From assembly GCA_024233215.1 (NCBI GenBank), contig JACKPW010000001.1:310001-374000 (forward strand): DNA of 64,000 nucleotides. The letters are read 5' to 3'. The notes under the pieces are model-generated. The model searched no databases. It was not told where the DNA came from and worked only from the letters and a program-made list of their open reading frames with translations. This document shows, in pieces, positions 37,301 to 45,261 of this stretch. The DNA is from Verrucomicrobiales bacterium. Lineage in GTDB: Bacteria > Verrucomicrobiota > Verrucomicrobiia > Limisphaerales > J093. The first letter of the stretch is position 1; each line of letters begins with the position of its first letter. Position numbers and translations under genes: made by a program.

Positions 37301-38251
37301 CAGCCGGCGCTCGTTGAACTGGATGCGATTCTCGTGACGTTCGATGTCCGCCTTGAGTTCCAGGCTGCGCTGCTGACGGGCGCTGATCTCGTGCTCGAGT
37401 TCCGAGAGGCGGTGACGCAACTCGCCGAGTTCGCCCTCGGCCTTCAGGACCACCTCGCTGCCGGTCTCGATGTCCTTGCGCAACTGCTCGATTCGCTCCT
37501 GGCGCTCCTGGATTTCGCCCATGAGGACGTCGTACTGGTGGCGCGCCAACTGGGTCTCGAGATGCTGCAACTCGCCCATCAGCTTCTGGTAACGCCGAGC
37601 CTTGCCGGCCTGCCGTTGCAGGGAAATGATCTGGCGCTTGACCTCCCGCACCAAGTCCGCCACGCGCAGGAGGTTCTGCTCGGTATGCTCGAGCTTCCGC
37701 AACGCCTCTTTCTTCTGGACCTTGAACCGCGTAATCCCCGCCGCCTCCTCGAAGACCATGCGCCGATCCTCAGGGCGACTTGACAGGATTTGCGTGATGT
37801 TGCCCTGGGCCATGATGCTGTAGCTCGAGCGCCCCATGCCCGTCCCCGCGAAGAGCTGCTGGATATCCTTGAGCCGGCACGGCGTCTTGTTCAGGTAGTA
37901 GTTGCTGCCACCATCCCGGGAAACCCGCCGGGTGAGCGTGATCTCATCGTATTCCAACGGGACGCCGCCAGCCTTGAGTTCCTCCACGTCCACCCCGCCG
38001 ATGGTCAACGAAACCTCCGCCAGGTTCAGTTGCTTCCGCGAATCCGCCCCATTGAAGATGACATCCGCCATCTCACCACCCCGCAGCGCCTTGGCGGATT
38101 GTTCCCCCAAAACCCAACGAATGGCATCGGCGATGTTCGACTTTCCACAGCCGTTCGGACCGACAATCGCGGTGATCCCCGGCTGGAAGTCCAGCCCGGT
38201 CTTGTCGGCAAAGGATTTGAAGCCGAAAACGGTCAGGTTCTTGAGATGCAT
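34364..38251 (-). CDS. smc: Chromosome segregation protein SMC with Asn-Gly-rich C-terminal tail
   Basis: 1295 residues from the ATG at 38251 (MHLKNLTVFGFKSFADKTG); a longer frame upstream is non-conserved. N-terminal Walker A GPNGCGKSN, long coiled coils, a hinge around the middle (GVEVLGTLAQRIQVPDGDV, FVTPQGELLS), a second coiled coil, the ABC signature LLSGGEQTMTAVALL and Walker B CVLDELDAPLD. SMC dimers compact and segregate the chromosome with ScpA/ScpB, which are not in this window. The last ~80 residues after the ATPase head are a low-complexity Asn/Gly/Ser region with runs of NGNGNG, absent from typical SMC, which ends at about 1190 residues. The tail is coded by repeated GGCAAT/GGCAAC-type hexamers. 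Confidence 0.95.
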   Translation of the reverse strand: MHLKNLTVFGFKSFADKTGLDFQPGITAIVGPNGCGKSNIADAIRWVLGEQSAKALRGGEMADVIFNGADSRKQLNLAEVSLTIGGVDVEELKAGGVPLEYDEITLTRRVSRDGGSNYYLNKTPCRLKDIQQLFAGTGMGRSSYSIMAQGNITQILSSRPEDRRMVFEEAAGITRFKVQKKEALRKLEHTEQNLLRVADLVREVKRQIISLQRQAGKARRYQKLMGELQHLETQLARHQYDVLMGEIQERQERIEQLRKDIETGSEVVLKAEGELGELRHRLSELEHEISARQQRSLELKADIERHENRIQFNERRLEELESRNAEALAEIEQSEARRVDAEQELTALAGQLETAESELQARQEEQAAKRTVVQSIEAELRSAQDTLRQLNNDVFRTAQDVSRLRNQVSALDLQKQSNLTRLDKLSAEKVQLEEERRQTEQRLAEFARDSEAQAASVRDRRLTLEERQRQLRAVQLRLEELGTQLEQVQREQASHQSRLSVLEQLESGLEGFGAGAQAALKTGVEVLGTLAQRIQVPDGDVTAIEAALGHHLQLVLAEHPHAAREILGNLASQKKGRASIAALSFWHGNGAPNGTRELTAEHQAVLAQQECRSALAVLRADETVTPLVTALLRHTQIAPDLARATAAWEATHGEFEFVTPQGELLSRHGVFTGGASNGTNGKATSILGRKNEIAALRARLAALSEQAGDLGRERGGAQAEVTALQAGLQQDRSELQAQEVALAGRQGEQNALQNAGRVLGQKIETVLYEIGSLRDQQQEGEMKRAEAAGRLEAMEDREAAINRDVQERTAAIENAREQRDEAVTALTAASVEVAKREESRAALAQRKQPLERRIVELRELVTQRRQQIETVLQRRSESTAEMEESRGRIGALRHEREQVMATVNGLDAERQQAEEDIQEREQTLRDERGRLTRVQEQRGTLDVEVAQKQVSLQNLVERIQQKYHLDLSEIPGETLRIIYADEGPTRIETVSAEELETAGVSTDWGAVAEQVAALQKRIEEMGPVNLVAIEEYEETEQRHKFLSEQHDDLVEAKRQLSDLITRINQQTREMFAETFEKIRANFRELFAEIFGGGKADLQLVDQENILESGIDIVARPPGKQLQSIRLLSGGEQTMTAVALLFAIYQVRPSPFCVLDELDAPLDEANINRFIRVLQRFLEKSQFIIVTHNKRTIGMADAIYGVTMQERGVSKVMSMKFQQVGANGTNGNGNGNGNGPGNGSGGNGAEGSNGSNGDSRSAAGNGNGNGNGNGNGDSGGRHGRQRSAKPAPETPALAAN
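34430..34610. repeat. Hexanucleotide microsatellite-like repeats coding the SMC tail
   Basis: On the plus strand short arrays of GTTGCC/ATTGCC units appear around 34441-34475 and again at 34540-34590. Read on the minus strand they code alternating Asn and Gly. Such arrays change copy number easily by slippage in steps of six bases, which keeps the frame. Confidence 0.75.
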
Positions 38252-38738
38252 CGCTGCCCCAGAGTAAGCGCCCAAAATGGACCGCTGTAAAGGCCAAACC
38301 ACAATATCCTGTGGCGTGTAACCTTCTGACCCACAAGCTGTGCGAACGCGTGTCGGCAGGCATCGCCCCCCAGAACCCGTAGAAATCCCGGCAAAACGCC
38401 CCCGGACGGCCCGTAGCCCACCAAACTCACCCGGGCGCGACGAATTGCGAGCGGGACCAGGGGGTGAGTTATTCACAACGAATTCCCCGGGAAGACTGCC
38501 GATCTCGTTGCCCCCCCTGCCCTGGAGGGACGAGTTTCACGAGTCCCAAACCTCAACTCCGAAGTCCGAAGGGAAAAGTGGGACTCGTGGAACTCGTCCC
38601 TCCGAGGGCCTGGACAACAAGCAGAAGCGTGAGCCGAAGCTGGGAGAACGCTTGCAGCGGCACCCGGGTTCCGGCAAAGACCGGCTTCCCGATTTGGAAG
38701 AGCTTGCCCACGCGGCGGCGCTTGGTAGGCTGTCAACA
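38252..38738. repeat. Divergent smc/bioB intergenic region with a 25-base inverted repeat
   Basis: The gap of 487 bases has no gene that I can support. It holds a strong inverted repeat: 38524-38548 (starts GGAGGGACGAGTTTCACGAG) against 38579-38603, 24 of 25 bases pairing across a ~30-base loop. The same arm sequence recurs at 44989 and 45121, so this is a dispersed palindromic family. Promoters for smc and bioB must lie here, but no clear boxes are seen. Confidence 0.7.
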
Positions 38739-39752
38739 ATGATCATGCCGTTGGTTGACATGACCCACCGCGAGGAAATTGACCGGATTGGCCGTAAAGC
38801 CAGGGACGGCAATGCCCTGTCGCGTGACGAGGCGCTTTGGCTGCTGGGATTGGAGGAGCGGACCGACATCTTCGACTTGTTGACGTGGTCGAACCGGATT
38901 CGCGAGGCGCATCACGGCAATCGCATCCGGCTCTGTTCCATCGTGAACGTCAAGGCCGGTGGATGCGCCGAGGACTGCAAGTTCTGCGCGCAATCAGCCT
39001 CTTACCAGACCGCCTCCCCCCGCTACGGGTTCATCGATACCGCGCCCGTTCTGCAGGCCGCGGAGGAGGCGGCGGCGAACGGCGTGGCCTCCCTGGGAAT
39101 CGTGGCGGCGTGGAAGGGCCTCAATGAGGGACCGATGCTGGACGCCGTGTGCGACCGCCTCCAGGCGTTGAAGGCCCAGGGCAAGGTCGCTCCGGATGCC
39201 TCTCTGGGCCTCATCGCGGATCGACGCGTGGCGGAGCGTTTGGCGGAGGCCGGGCTGAAGTGCTACAACCACAATCTTGAAACCTCCCGCCGCTTCTTTC
39301 CCGAGCAGTGCAGCACGCACGGGTATGACGACCGGGTGCAAACCATCCGGCACCTGAAGGCCGCCGGCATCCGGGTCTGTTCAGGCGGCATCCTCGGACT
39401 GGGGGAAAGCCGGGAGGACCGTTGCGATCTCGCTCTGGCGTTGCGCGAACTGGAGGTCGACGTGGTCCCCGTCAACATCCTGAACCCGATCGAGGGAACG
39501 CCCTATGCGCAGCTCCGACCCCTGGCCCCGCTCGAGGCGCTGAAGACCATTGCGGTGTTCCGGCTGCTGCTGCCCCGACAGGAGATTCTGGTGGCGGGCG
39601 GACGGGCGATCAACCTGCGGGACCTGCAGGGGTTGATCTTCATGGCCGGGGCCAGCGCGCTGATGGTGGGGAACTATCTCACCACGGTGAACCGGTCGGT
39701 CGAGGAGGACCTCCAGATGATTCGTGACCTGGGATTGGAACCGGAGGTCTAG
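38739..39752 (+). CDS. bioB: Biotin synthase
   Basis: 337 residues from the ATG at 38739; ATGs at 38745 and 38760 are close alternatives. The radical-SAM cluster motif C-x3-C-x2-C is at Cys76, Cys80, Cys83 (GGCAEDCKFCAQS). Other BioB signatures are YNHNLETSRRFF, GYDDRVQTI, CSGGILGLGES, VPVNILNPIEGTP and the C-terminal GNYLTT. It inserts sulfur into dethiobiotin. No other biotin gene is nearby. It is convergent with the PQQ-propeller gene, the two stops overlapping on CTAG. Confidence 0.95.
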   Translation: MIMPLVDMTHREEIDRIGRKARDGNALSRDEALWLLGLEERTDIFDLLTWSNRIREAHHGNRIRLCSIVNVKAGGCAEDCKFCAQSASYQTASPRYGFIDTAPVLQAAEEAAANGVASLGIVAAWKGLNEGPMLDAVCDRLQALKAQGKVAPDASLGLIADRRVAERLAEAGLKCYNHNLETSRRFFPEQCSTHGYDDRVQTIRHLKAAGIRVCSGGILGLGESREDRCDLALALRELEVDVVPVNILNPIEGTPYAQLRPLAPLEALKTIAVFRLLLPRQEILVAGGRAINLRDLQGLIFMAGASALMVGNYLTTVNRSVEEDLQMIRDLGLEPEV

Positions 39753-41011
39753 GGCCGCACATCGAAGCAGGCCAGCTCGTCCAGATTGCGACAGTAAAGC
39801 AGGCCGTTCGCCAGCACCGGAACCGCCCAGGTGTCCTTCCCCTCCATCGCCTGGAATCCGGCCAGCTCCTGACAGCCCGACGGCGTCAGGTCCGCGACCG
39901 CCAGATAGCCCCGGTCCCCGTAGAGGATCCAGTGCTTGCCGGCCAGCAACAGGGAACCCTTGCCATACTTGCGTTCCGCCCACTTCTCCTCCCCCGTCGC
40001 GAGGTCCAGACACTTGAGCTCCTTCTCATCAAACCCGTACAGATGCCCGTCCACCAGAATGCACGTCCCCACGTGGTTTCGCATCTTCTTGTTTTCCCAC
40101 AGCGTCTTCGTCGCCCCCCCCGAAAAGTCGATGAGCGCGCAGCCCTTGCCGTAGCCGGAGGAGACAAACACCTTGCCGTCCGTAATGATCGGCGTGGCGG
40201 CGTTCACGTCGTAACTCGTCTTCCACTCGGCCCGCCAGAGTTCCGCCCCGTCCTTCGGCGACCGCCCGACAATGCCGGCGGCGCTGAACTCGGCCAGGGA
40301 TTCCGCACCCGTCGGGCCGTAGGGAACAATCGAGGAATAGGCCACCTTGTCCTGGCCCGCCTTCCACACTTCGCGCCCCGTCGACTTGTCGAACGCCACC
40401 ACGGTCGAACCGGCCCCGCCAACCTCGGTGATCAGGAGATCGCCGAACACGAGTGGCGACCCGGAGAACCCCCAACGCGGATCTTCGGCACCGTAGTCGG
40501 ACATGAAGTGCTTCGACCACACCACTTTCCCCGAAGCGGCATCCAGGCAGAACAGATGGCCGTGCCGGCTCAGCGTGTAGACCCGCGATCCGTCGGCGGT
40601 GGGGGTGACCCGCGTGCCGTGGTAGCCATTCGGGTCCTTGGCCTCGCAATCATACTTGTGGACCCAGAGCGGCTTGCCGGTCACGGCATCGAAGGCGCTC
40701 ACCAGGTCCACGTCGTCCTTGTTGCCCATCGTGAACACACGCCCGTTGCTGACCGACATCGACGAATAGCCCACGCCCACAGGGGCCCGCCAGAGTTGCT
40801 TCGGCCCGTTCGCGGGCCAGTTTGCCTGCCAGTCGCTCTCCTGCGAAATGCCGTCATAGGCGGGACCCCGCCAGTGCGGCCAATCCTCTGCCTGCCCGAC
40901 GAGTGCGGTGCCAATCAAGGCGACCAGGCCCAAGCTGCACGGCAAGGTGACAGCCCTGCGATGGCGCGGGGCGCTTCCGAAGGCGATTCTGAGACCGGTA
41001 AGCTGATGCAT
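39749..41011 (-). CDS. Exported PQQ-like beta-propeller protein
   Basis: 420 residues from the ATG at 41011 (MHQLTGLRIAFG), with a signal helix (CSLGLVALIGTALVG) and then WPHWRGPAYDGIS. Repeated tryptophan-docking blades typical of PQQ enzymes and BamB follow (FDAVTGKPLWVHKY, LDAASGKVVWSKHF, FDKSTGREVWKAGQ, LDLATGEEKWAERK). There are no obvious catalytic Asp or disulfide motifs of quinoprotein alcohol dehydrogenase, so it is probably a non-enzymatic or unknown periplasmic propeller. The type is very common in Planctomycetes and Verrucomicrobia. The gene overlaps the bioB stop. Confidence 0.87.
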   Translation of the reverse strand: MHQLTGLRIAFGSAPRHRRAVTLPCSLGLVALIGTALVGQAEDWPHWRGPAYDGISQESDWQANWPANGPKQLWRAPVGVGYSSMSVSNGRVFTMGNKDDVDLVSAFDAVTGKPLWVHKYDCEAKDPNGYHGTRVTPTADGSRVYTLSRHGHLFCLDAASGKVVWSKHFMSDYGAEDPRWGFSGSPLVFGDLLITEVGGAGSTVVAFDKSTGREVWKAGQDKVAYSSIVPYGPTGAESLAEFSAAGIVGRSPKDGAELWRAEWKTSYDVNAATPIITDGKVFVSSGYGKGCALIDFSGGATKTLWENKKMRNHVGTCILVDGHLYGFDEKELKCLDLATGEEKWAERKYGKGSLLLAGKHWILYGDRGYLAVADLTPSGCQELAGFQAMEGKDTWAVPVLANGLLYCRNLDELACFDVRP

Positions 41012-41125
41012 GGCGGATGGGATATCGAGCCGGCCTCCCGCTGTCAAAGGCTTTCGGGAAACGCTGCGACAGAAACGCTGCGTCACCCTTGGCAGCGGCG
41101 CCACCACCAGTCACATTCCCGTCCG

Positions 41126-41785
41126 ATGACTGTCGAGCAACCAGAACCTCCCGCCAACCCCGCGGCGCCTGACCCCGTCACCAACCATGCCCCCGGGGCA
41201 CTCGACCGTCTCCACCCATTGCGCTGGGTCATCGTCGGCTTTGCGGCATTGGTGGTGACCCTGGCCGGCGTCGAACTCGCCATGGGCCGGTCCTGGTTCG
41301 GGCCCGACGGACAGTTCGGCTGGTGGTCGGGGGATATCTGGAGCAGCACGAACTCGCAGCGGGTGGCGGACGCCTATTCCTTCTCCCACATCGCCCATGG
41401 TATTCTGTTCTACGCCGCCCTGTGGCTGGTGGCACGGAAATTGCCAGTGCGGTACCGGTTCCTCATCGCCGCCCTGATCGAGGCGTGCTGGGAGGTGTTG
41501 GAGAACTCGCCGATCATCATCAACCGCTACCGCGAAGCCACCATTGCCCTGGGCTACACGGGGGACAGCATCCTCAACTCCTGCAGCGACCTGTTCATGA
41601 TGGCGACCGGATTCCTCATCGCCTGGAAACTGAGACCGTGGATGAGCGTGGCGCTGCTGGCGGCCATGGAGATCGGCTGCCTTTTCTGGGTGAGGGACAA
41701 CCTGACACTGAACATCATCATGCTGATCCATCCGATCGAGGCCATCAAGATCTGGCAGATGGGCGGCCAACCCCCGCCCGGTTGA
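41126..41785 (+). CDS. DUF2585 (UPF0314) membrane protein
   Basis: 219 residues from the ATG at 41126 (MTVEQPEPPANPAAPD). A much longer in-frame ORF upstream is the shadow of the PQQ gene and is rejected. Conserved UPF0314 stretches: GRSWFGPDGQFGWWSGDIWS, NSQRVADAYSFSHIAHG, EACWEVLENSPIII, NRYREATIALGYTGDSILNS and RDNLTLNIIMLIHPIEAIK. About five transmembrane helices. The function is unknown; it sits in the inner membrane. It is divergent from the PQQ gene. Confidence 0.88.
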   Translation: MTVEQPEPPANPAAPDPVTNHAPGALDRLHPLRWVIVGFAALVVTLAGVELAMGRSWFGPDGQFGWWSGDIWSSTNSQRVADAYSFSHIAHGILFYAALWLVARKLPVRYRFLIAALIEACWEVLENSPIIINRYREATIALGYTGDSILNSCSDLFMMATGFLIAWKLRPWMSVALLAAMEIGCLFWVRDNLTLNIIMLIHPIEAIKIWQMGGQPPPG

Positions 41786-41792
41786 GCCACCA

Positions 41793-41818
41793 CAGGAGCG
41801 CCGACCGCCGAGTCCGCG
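41793..41818. repeat. Short palindromic repeat, copy 1 (CAGGAGCGC...GAGTCCGCG)
   Basis: A 26-base element just after the DUF2585 stop, identical at 25 of 26 positions to 44845-44870. Its core pairs (C)GCGGAC-type bases with GTCCGCG. It defines a third dispersed palindrome in the window. Confidence 0.6.
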
Positions 41819-41886
41819 AGGGAGGAAGCAGTCCAAGCGGGCGGAAGTAAGACGTTGCCCGATCTCCCGTCCCCAATGACCCCACC

Positions 41887-42627
41887 TCACCGGTAATTGT
41901 CCCGAGGCCGTCCTTGGATCAACTCCACGTGACTGTCCAAAGTCACGACGTTCAACCCGCGGGCATGCTGGCGCAGGTGCGGGAACGGCGCTCCCTGACG
42001 GAAGAAATCGCTCATCACCCAGCGTTCTCCCAGCGAGGCCGCAGGCTTGGGGCCGTCAGGATCAATCCACCGCACGCCGGTGGTCCGTAGATCACGGGGG
42101 ATGAAGAACGCGGGGTTGCGCCAGCACTTCTTGCTCTCGGGACCCGTCGCCTCCGGACAGTACTTGTTCGTCAGGAAACTCCAGTAGACGTAAGAGATGT
42201 TCCCCGCCTCCCGATTCTCCGGCGTGTCGATCACGGAATCGGTGGCGCCCACCGGGGTGTATTGCGGGTCCGTCGCAAACTGCTCCAGGAACCGGGAACG
42301 CGGACAGTAACAGGAGGTCAGCGTGCCCGCCTGATACCGTTCGAGCATGCCGCACAAGGCCGGATGCGAATTGTGTTCCGTCGGTTCCAACGGATAGCGC
42401 CCCTCGTTTTCGTCGGCATACATCGCCAACAGCAAATGCACCTGACGCAGGTTGGAGGCACAGACCTTCTCGGCGGCGAGTTCCTTGGTCCGACTCAATG
42501 CCGGCAATAGCATCGACGCCAGGATGGCGATGATCGCGATCACCACCAGCAACTCGATGAGGGTGAAGCCTTGCAATCGCGTCACAGGTATCGTTAACGA
42601 ATCATCATTGTCAGGGCCGGTCTTCAT
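41887..42627 (-). CDS. Type IV prepilin-like (GspG-type) protein
   Basis: 246 residues from the ATG at 42627 (MKTGPDNDDSLTIPVTRLQG). Gly20 followed by FTLIELLVVIAIIAILASML gives a perfect prepilin cleavage site with Glu at +5. Next is the verrucomicrobial signature (LPALSRTKELAAEKVCASNLRQ, MYADENEGRYP) and a C-terminal soluble domain ending SHVELIQGRPRDNYR. Such proteins occur in tens to hundreds of copies in these genomes, far from secretion operons. They are probably processed and exported by the common pilus machinery, like that at 15486-21080. Confidence 0.88.
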   Translation of the reverse strand: MKTGPDNDDSLTIPVTRLQGFTLIELLVVIAIIAILASMLLPALSRTKELAAEKVCASNLRQVHLLLAMYADENEGRYPLEPTEHNSHPALCGMLERYQAGTLTSCYCPRSRFLEQFATDPQYTPVGATDSVIDTPENREAGNISYVYWSFLTNKYCPEATGPESKKCWRNPAFFIPRDLRTTGVRWIDPDGPKPAASLGERWVMSDFFRQGAPFPHLRQHARGLNVVTLDSHVELIQGRPRDNYR

Positions 42628-42777
42628 GGGATTACGGCGAGTGTGGTGACGATTAAGCGGCGGCAACCACCTCGGTTGCCCTCATCGCGTCAGGACCTCC
42701 GGCGGATATTCGCCCCCTCTGACTCCGAGGAACCCATCTGCGTTCATCCGCGTCCATCCGCGGTTTGCTGGTTCAAT

Positions 42778-44259
42778 TCAATGCGCCAACGCCGGAAACG
42801 CCTTCACGCAATCCAGCGTGTCCCCGGTGGTTTTCTGCAGCTTCCGGAACTCCGCGAACAAGCGCTTCATCCGCGGCAACTGAGCGGGATCCTCGCTCAG
42901 GTCCTTCATTTCAGCGGGATCATTGTGCAAGTCATACAACCGCGCCCTGCCGATCTTTGGATACAAGATCAGTTTCCATCCGTCGTAGGTCACCATCCGC
43001 TGCAGCTTCAGGTATCCCCCGTACACCGCCGGGTAAAACGACTCCACCCGCTGCCCACGCACGAACGGCAGGACCGATTGAAACTCCACGTGACCCGGCT
43101 TGGCCACACCCGCCAGTTCCAGTGTCGTGGGCATGATGTCCTGCAGATAGACCGCGGCATCCAGCCGCTTGCCTTTCGGCACCCCCGGTCCCACCACAAA
43201 GAACGGGACGCGCACGCTGTCATCGTATTGGTTCTGTTTCCCCATCAACCCGTGATGCCCGACCGCCAACCCGTGATCGGCCGTGAAGAAGATCCAGGTG
43301 TTGTCCGCCTTTCCCGAGGCCCGCAGCGCCGCCAGGATGCGTCCCACCTGGAGATCCATGTGGGTCGTGATGGCGTGATACTCCTGCCGATGCACCTGGA
43401 CGGCATACCGTGTCCGCGGGAACGGCGCCAGTTTCTCATCGCGCAAACCCGGGCCGCAGCCGATGTCGTCTTCGTAGGGGTATTTCGCCAGGAAATCCGC
43501 CGGCACCGGCATGGTCTCCGGCGGGTAAAGATCAACGAACTCCTGCGGGGATTGCCGGGGATCGTGAGACGCGTTGAACGCCAGATACATGAAGAACGGT
43601 TTCTCCGAACGCGCCGCCTCATGCAGAAACCCGATGGCGTCATCCCCGAGCACCTCGCTCCAATGCCGTCCCCCTTCCCAGAACCCGCCGAACTTCGGAT
43701 CCGACGGCGACCACGGATCGGGCTGGCCTTCGATGGGACGGTTGTAGGCCTCCGGCGTGTCTTTCGGCATGCCGCCACGAATGTGCGCCGTGTGATCAAA
43801 CGCCTTCTCGGCGTTTGCCGGCACATGCCATTTGCCGGTCATGTAGGTGTCATAGCCGGCGGCCTTCAGATACTCGGACCACAACCGCCCGTCCTGGCGT
43901 TCCTGCTCGGCCTGGTTGTAGACCGCCTGGGCGTGCCAGACGAAGCGCCCGGTGTTGAGCATGGTCCGACTGGCCACACACACCGCCCCGCTCCACGACC
44001 CCATGTTGTAGGCGTGGGTGAACGCCATGCCACTCTCGGCGAGCCGATCCAGATTCGGCGTGATGATCCGGTCGTTCCCCATGGTGTGGATCATCTCGTG
44101 CGACAGGTCGTCGGCGAAGATGAAGAGGATGTTGGGCCTGGCCTGCGAGGTGGCCGCGAGAGCGGGCCGGATGGTCGAGACAAGCAACCCCAGGGTCAGA
44201 GCGACGGGGATTACTGGCCGGAGCCGCAGGAACAGGGAATGGCGCATGGCTTGTTGCAT
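42778..44259 (-). CDS. Secreted sulfatase (choline-sulfatase/arylsulfatase-like)
   Basis: 493 residues with a signal peptide (LRPVIPVALTLGLLVSTIRPALA). Metal ligands DD at 50-51, formylglycine motif C-V-A-S-R at 94-98, TGKWHVP, FFTADHGLAVGHHGL and a C-terminal ARLYDLHNDPAEMKDL, all typical of the S1 family. It differs clearly from the sulfatase at 28058, so the organism has at least two specificities here. The substrate is unknown. No anaerobic or aerobic maturase gene is adjacent. Confidence 0.92.
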   Translation of the reverse strand: MQQAMRHSLFLRLRPVIPVALTLGLLVSTIRPALAATSQARPNILFIFADDLSHEMIHTMGNDRIITPNLDRLAESGMAFTHAYNMGSWSGAVCVASRTMLNTGRFVWHAQAVYNQAEQERQDGRLWSEYLKAAGYDTYMTGKWHVPANAEKAFDHTAHIRGGMPKDTPEAYNRPIEGQPDPWSPSDPKFGGFWEGGRHWSEVLGDDAIGFLHEAARSEKPFFMYLAFNASHDPRQSPQEFVDLYPPETMPVPADFLAKYPYEDDIGCGPGLRDEKLAPFPRTRYAVQVHRQEYHAITTHMDLQVGRILAALRASGKADNTWIFFTADHGLAVGHHGLMGKQNQYDDSVRVPFFVVGPGVPKGKRLDAAVYLQDIMPTTLELAGVAKPGHVEFQSVLPFVRGQRVESFYPAVYGGYLKLQRMVTYDGWKLILYPKIGRARLYDLHNDPAEMKDLSEDPAQLPRMKRLFAEFRKLQKTTGDTLDCVKAFPALAH

Positions 44260-44321
44260 CGCGAACGGGACTTCGATTCGGCGTCGAACTTACCCCGGAA
44301 CGCGGTCGACACAAGCACCCT

Positions 44322-44765
44322 TCACGCAAAACGCTGCTCCAGCACCTTGCGGCGGTGGGCGAAGATCCGGGCCACATCCCGCTTCACCAGCAACCAATGC
44401 ACGAACGCACCGCCCGGCACGGCGTACCGGACACGGTCCCCGCACAGGGTTCCCTCCGGCGTCTCCGCGAAGGTGTGTTCGTGTTCCCAAAGCCGGTAGG
44501 GACCGCGCAACTGCCGGTCCACGAAGCGGTGCGGCGGCTCCCAAACGGTGATTTCCGTGCGCCAGCGCACCGGGACCCCATGCACCCGGAGGCGGTAGTC
44601 AATCAAGGCGCCCGGTCGGAGCGCAATCGGTTGCGGTGTCAGGATGCGAAAGTGGAGCCAGGGCGGCGTGATGAGTTCGAGATTGGCCGCGTCGGCAAAG
44701 AAGGGAAAGACCTCCTCCGGCGATCGCTGCAGCCTGAGTTCGGATGCGTACTCGTGGATCTTCAT
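44322..44765 (-). CDS. SRPBCC-family (START-like) protein
   Basis: 147 residues from the ATG at 44765 (MKIHEYASELRLQRSPEEV). A polyketide-cyclase/SRPBCC fold is suggested by PEEVFPFFADAANLELITPPWLHF, the alternating strands PGALIDYRLRVHGVPVRWRTEI, FVDRQLRGPYRLWEHEHTF and the final helix IFAHRRKVLEQRF. Similar proteins are fused to or found near epimerases and are thought to bind a hydrophobic ligand. No catalytic role can be read. It is cytoplasmic. Confidence 0.82.
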   Translation of the reverse strand: MKIHEYASELRLQRSPEEVFPFFADAANLELITPPWLHFRILTPQPIALRPGALIDYRLRVHGVPVRWRTEITVWEPPHRFVDRQLRGPYRLWEHEHTFAETPEGTLCGDRVRYAVPGGAFVHWLLVKRDVARIFAHRRKVLEQRFA

Positions 44766-45261
44766 GGTTACCGGCGGACCGAACCGCCCGCCCACAAAGT
44801 GCCCTGTCGACCGCCCGGCGCAAATCCGGGAGGGCTGTCCCCCCCAGGAGCGCGGACCGCCGAGTCCGCGCATCACCGGATCCGGTTGTCGCCGGTCGCG
44901 AAGAACACCGGCACTCCGCCACAATGAGACTGCCCAGCAACCGGCTCGCGCGTAATGCCCCAGTGAAATAGGACCTGGAACCCTCCTCGGAGGGACGAGT
45001 TCCGCGAGTCCCTGGAATCAAATCAGGGCCTCGTGGAACTCAGCCCTCCGTTGGCGGTTGACGGTTCATGGGGAGCCCCCTTTTGCGATCGCGCATGCAA
45101 TGGGACCCTGAACCCTCCTCGGAGGGACGAGTTCCACGAGTCCCTGGAATCAAATCAGGGCCTCGTGCAACCCGGCCCTCCGTGGGCGGTTGACGGTGCA
45201 TGGGGAGACTTGCTGAATTGGCTGACACGCGGACGGAATCGCTGTTAGCGTGGCCGCCATC
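44766..45261. repeat. Repeat-rich intergenic region: 132-bp tandem duplication of a palindrome
   Basis: Bases 44981-45074 and 45113-45207 are two copies with a 132-base period. Each holds an imperfect palindrome: GGAGGGACGAGTTCC on the left, and on the right CAGGGCCTCGTG followed by CCCTCC, with the loop GAATCAAAT. The arms match those at 38524-38603. A copy of another repeat family (CAGGAGCGCGGACCGCCG) lies at 44845-44870. No protein with family character is coded in these 496 bases. Confidence 0.75.
44845..44870. repeat. Short palindromic repeat, copy 2 (CAGGAGCGC...GAGTCCGCG)
   Basis: The 26-base match to 41793-41818 (one difference). Here the stem CGCGGAC/GTCCGCG is perfect (7 bp with a 6-base loop). 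Confidence 0.6.

Noticed and set aside
39932..41125. Long plus-strand open frame upstream of the DUF2585 gene (would give a 617-residue protein)
   Set aside because: It is antisense to the PQQ-propeller gene, has Arg/Pro/His-rich shadow composition, and only its last 219 codons match a protein family.
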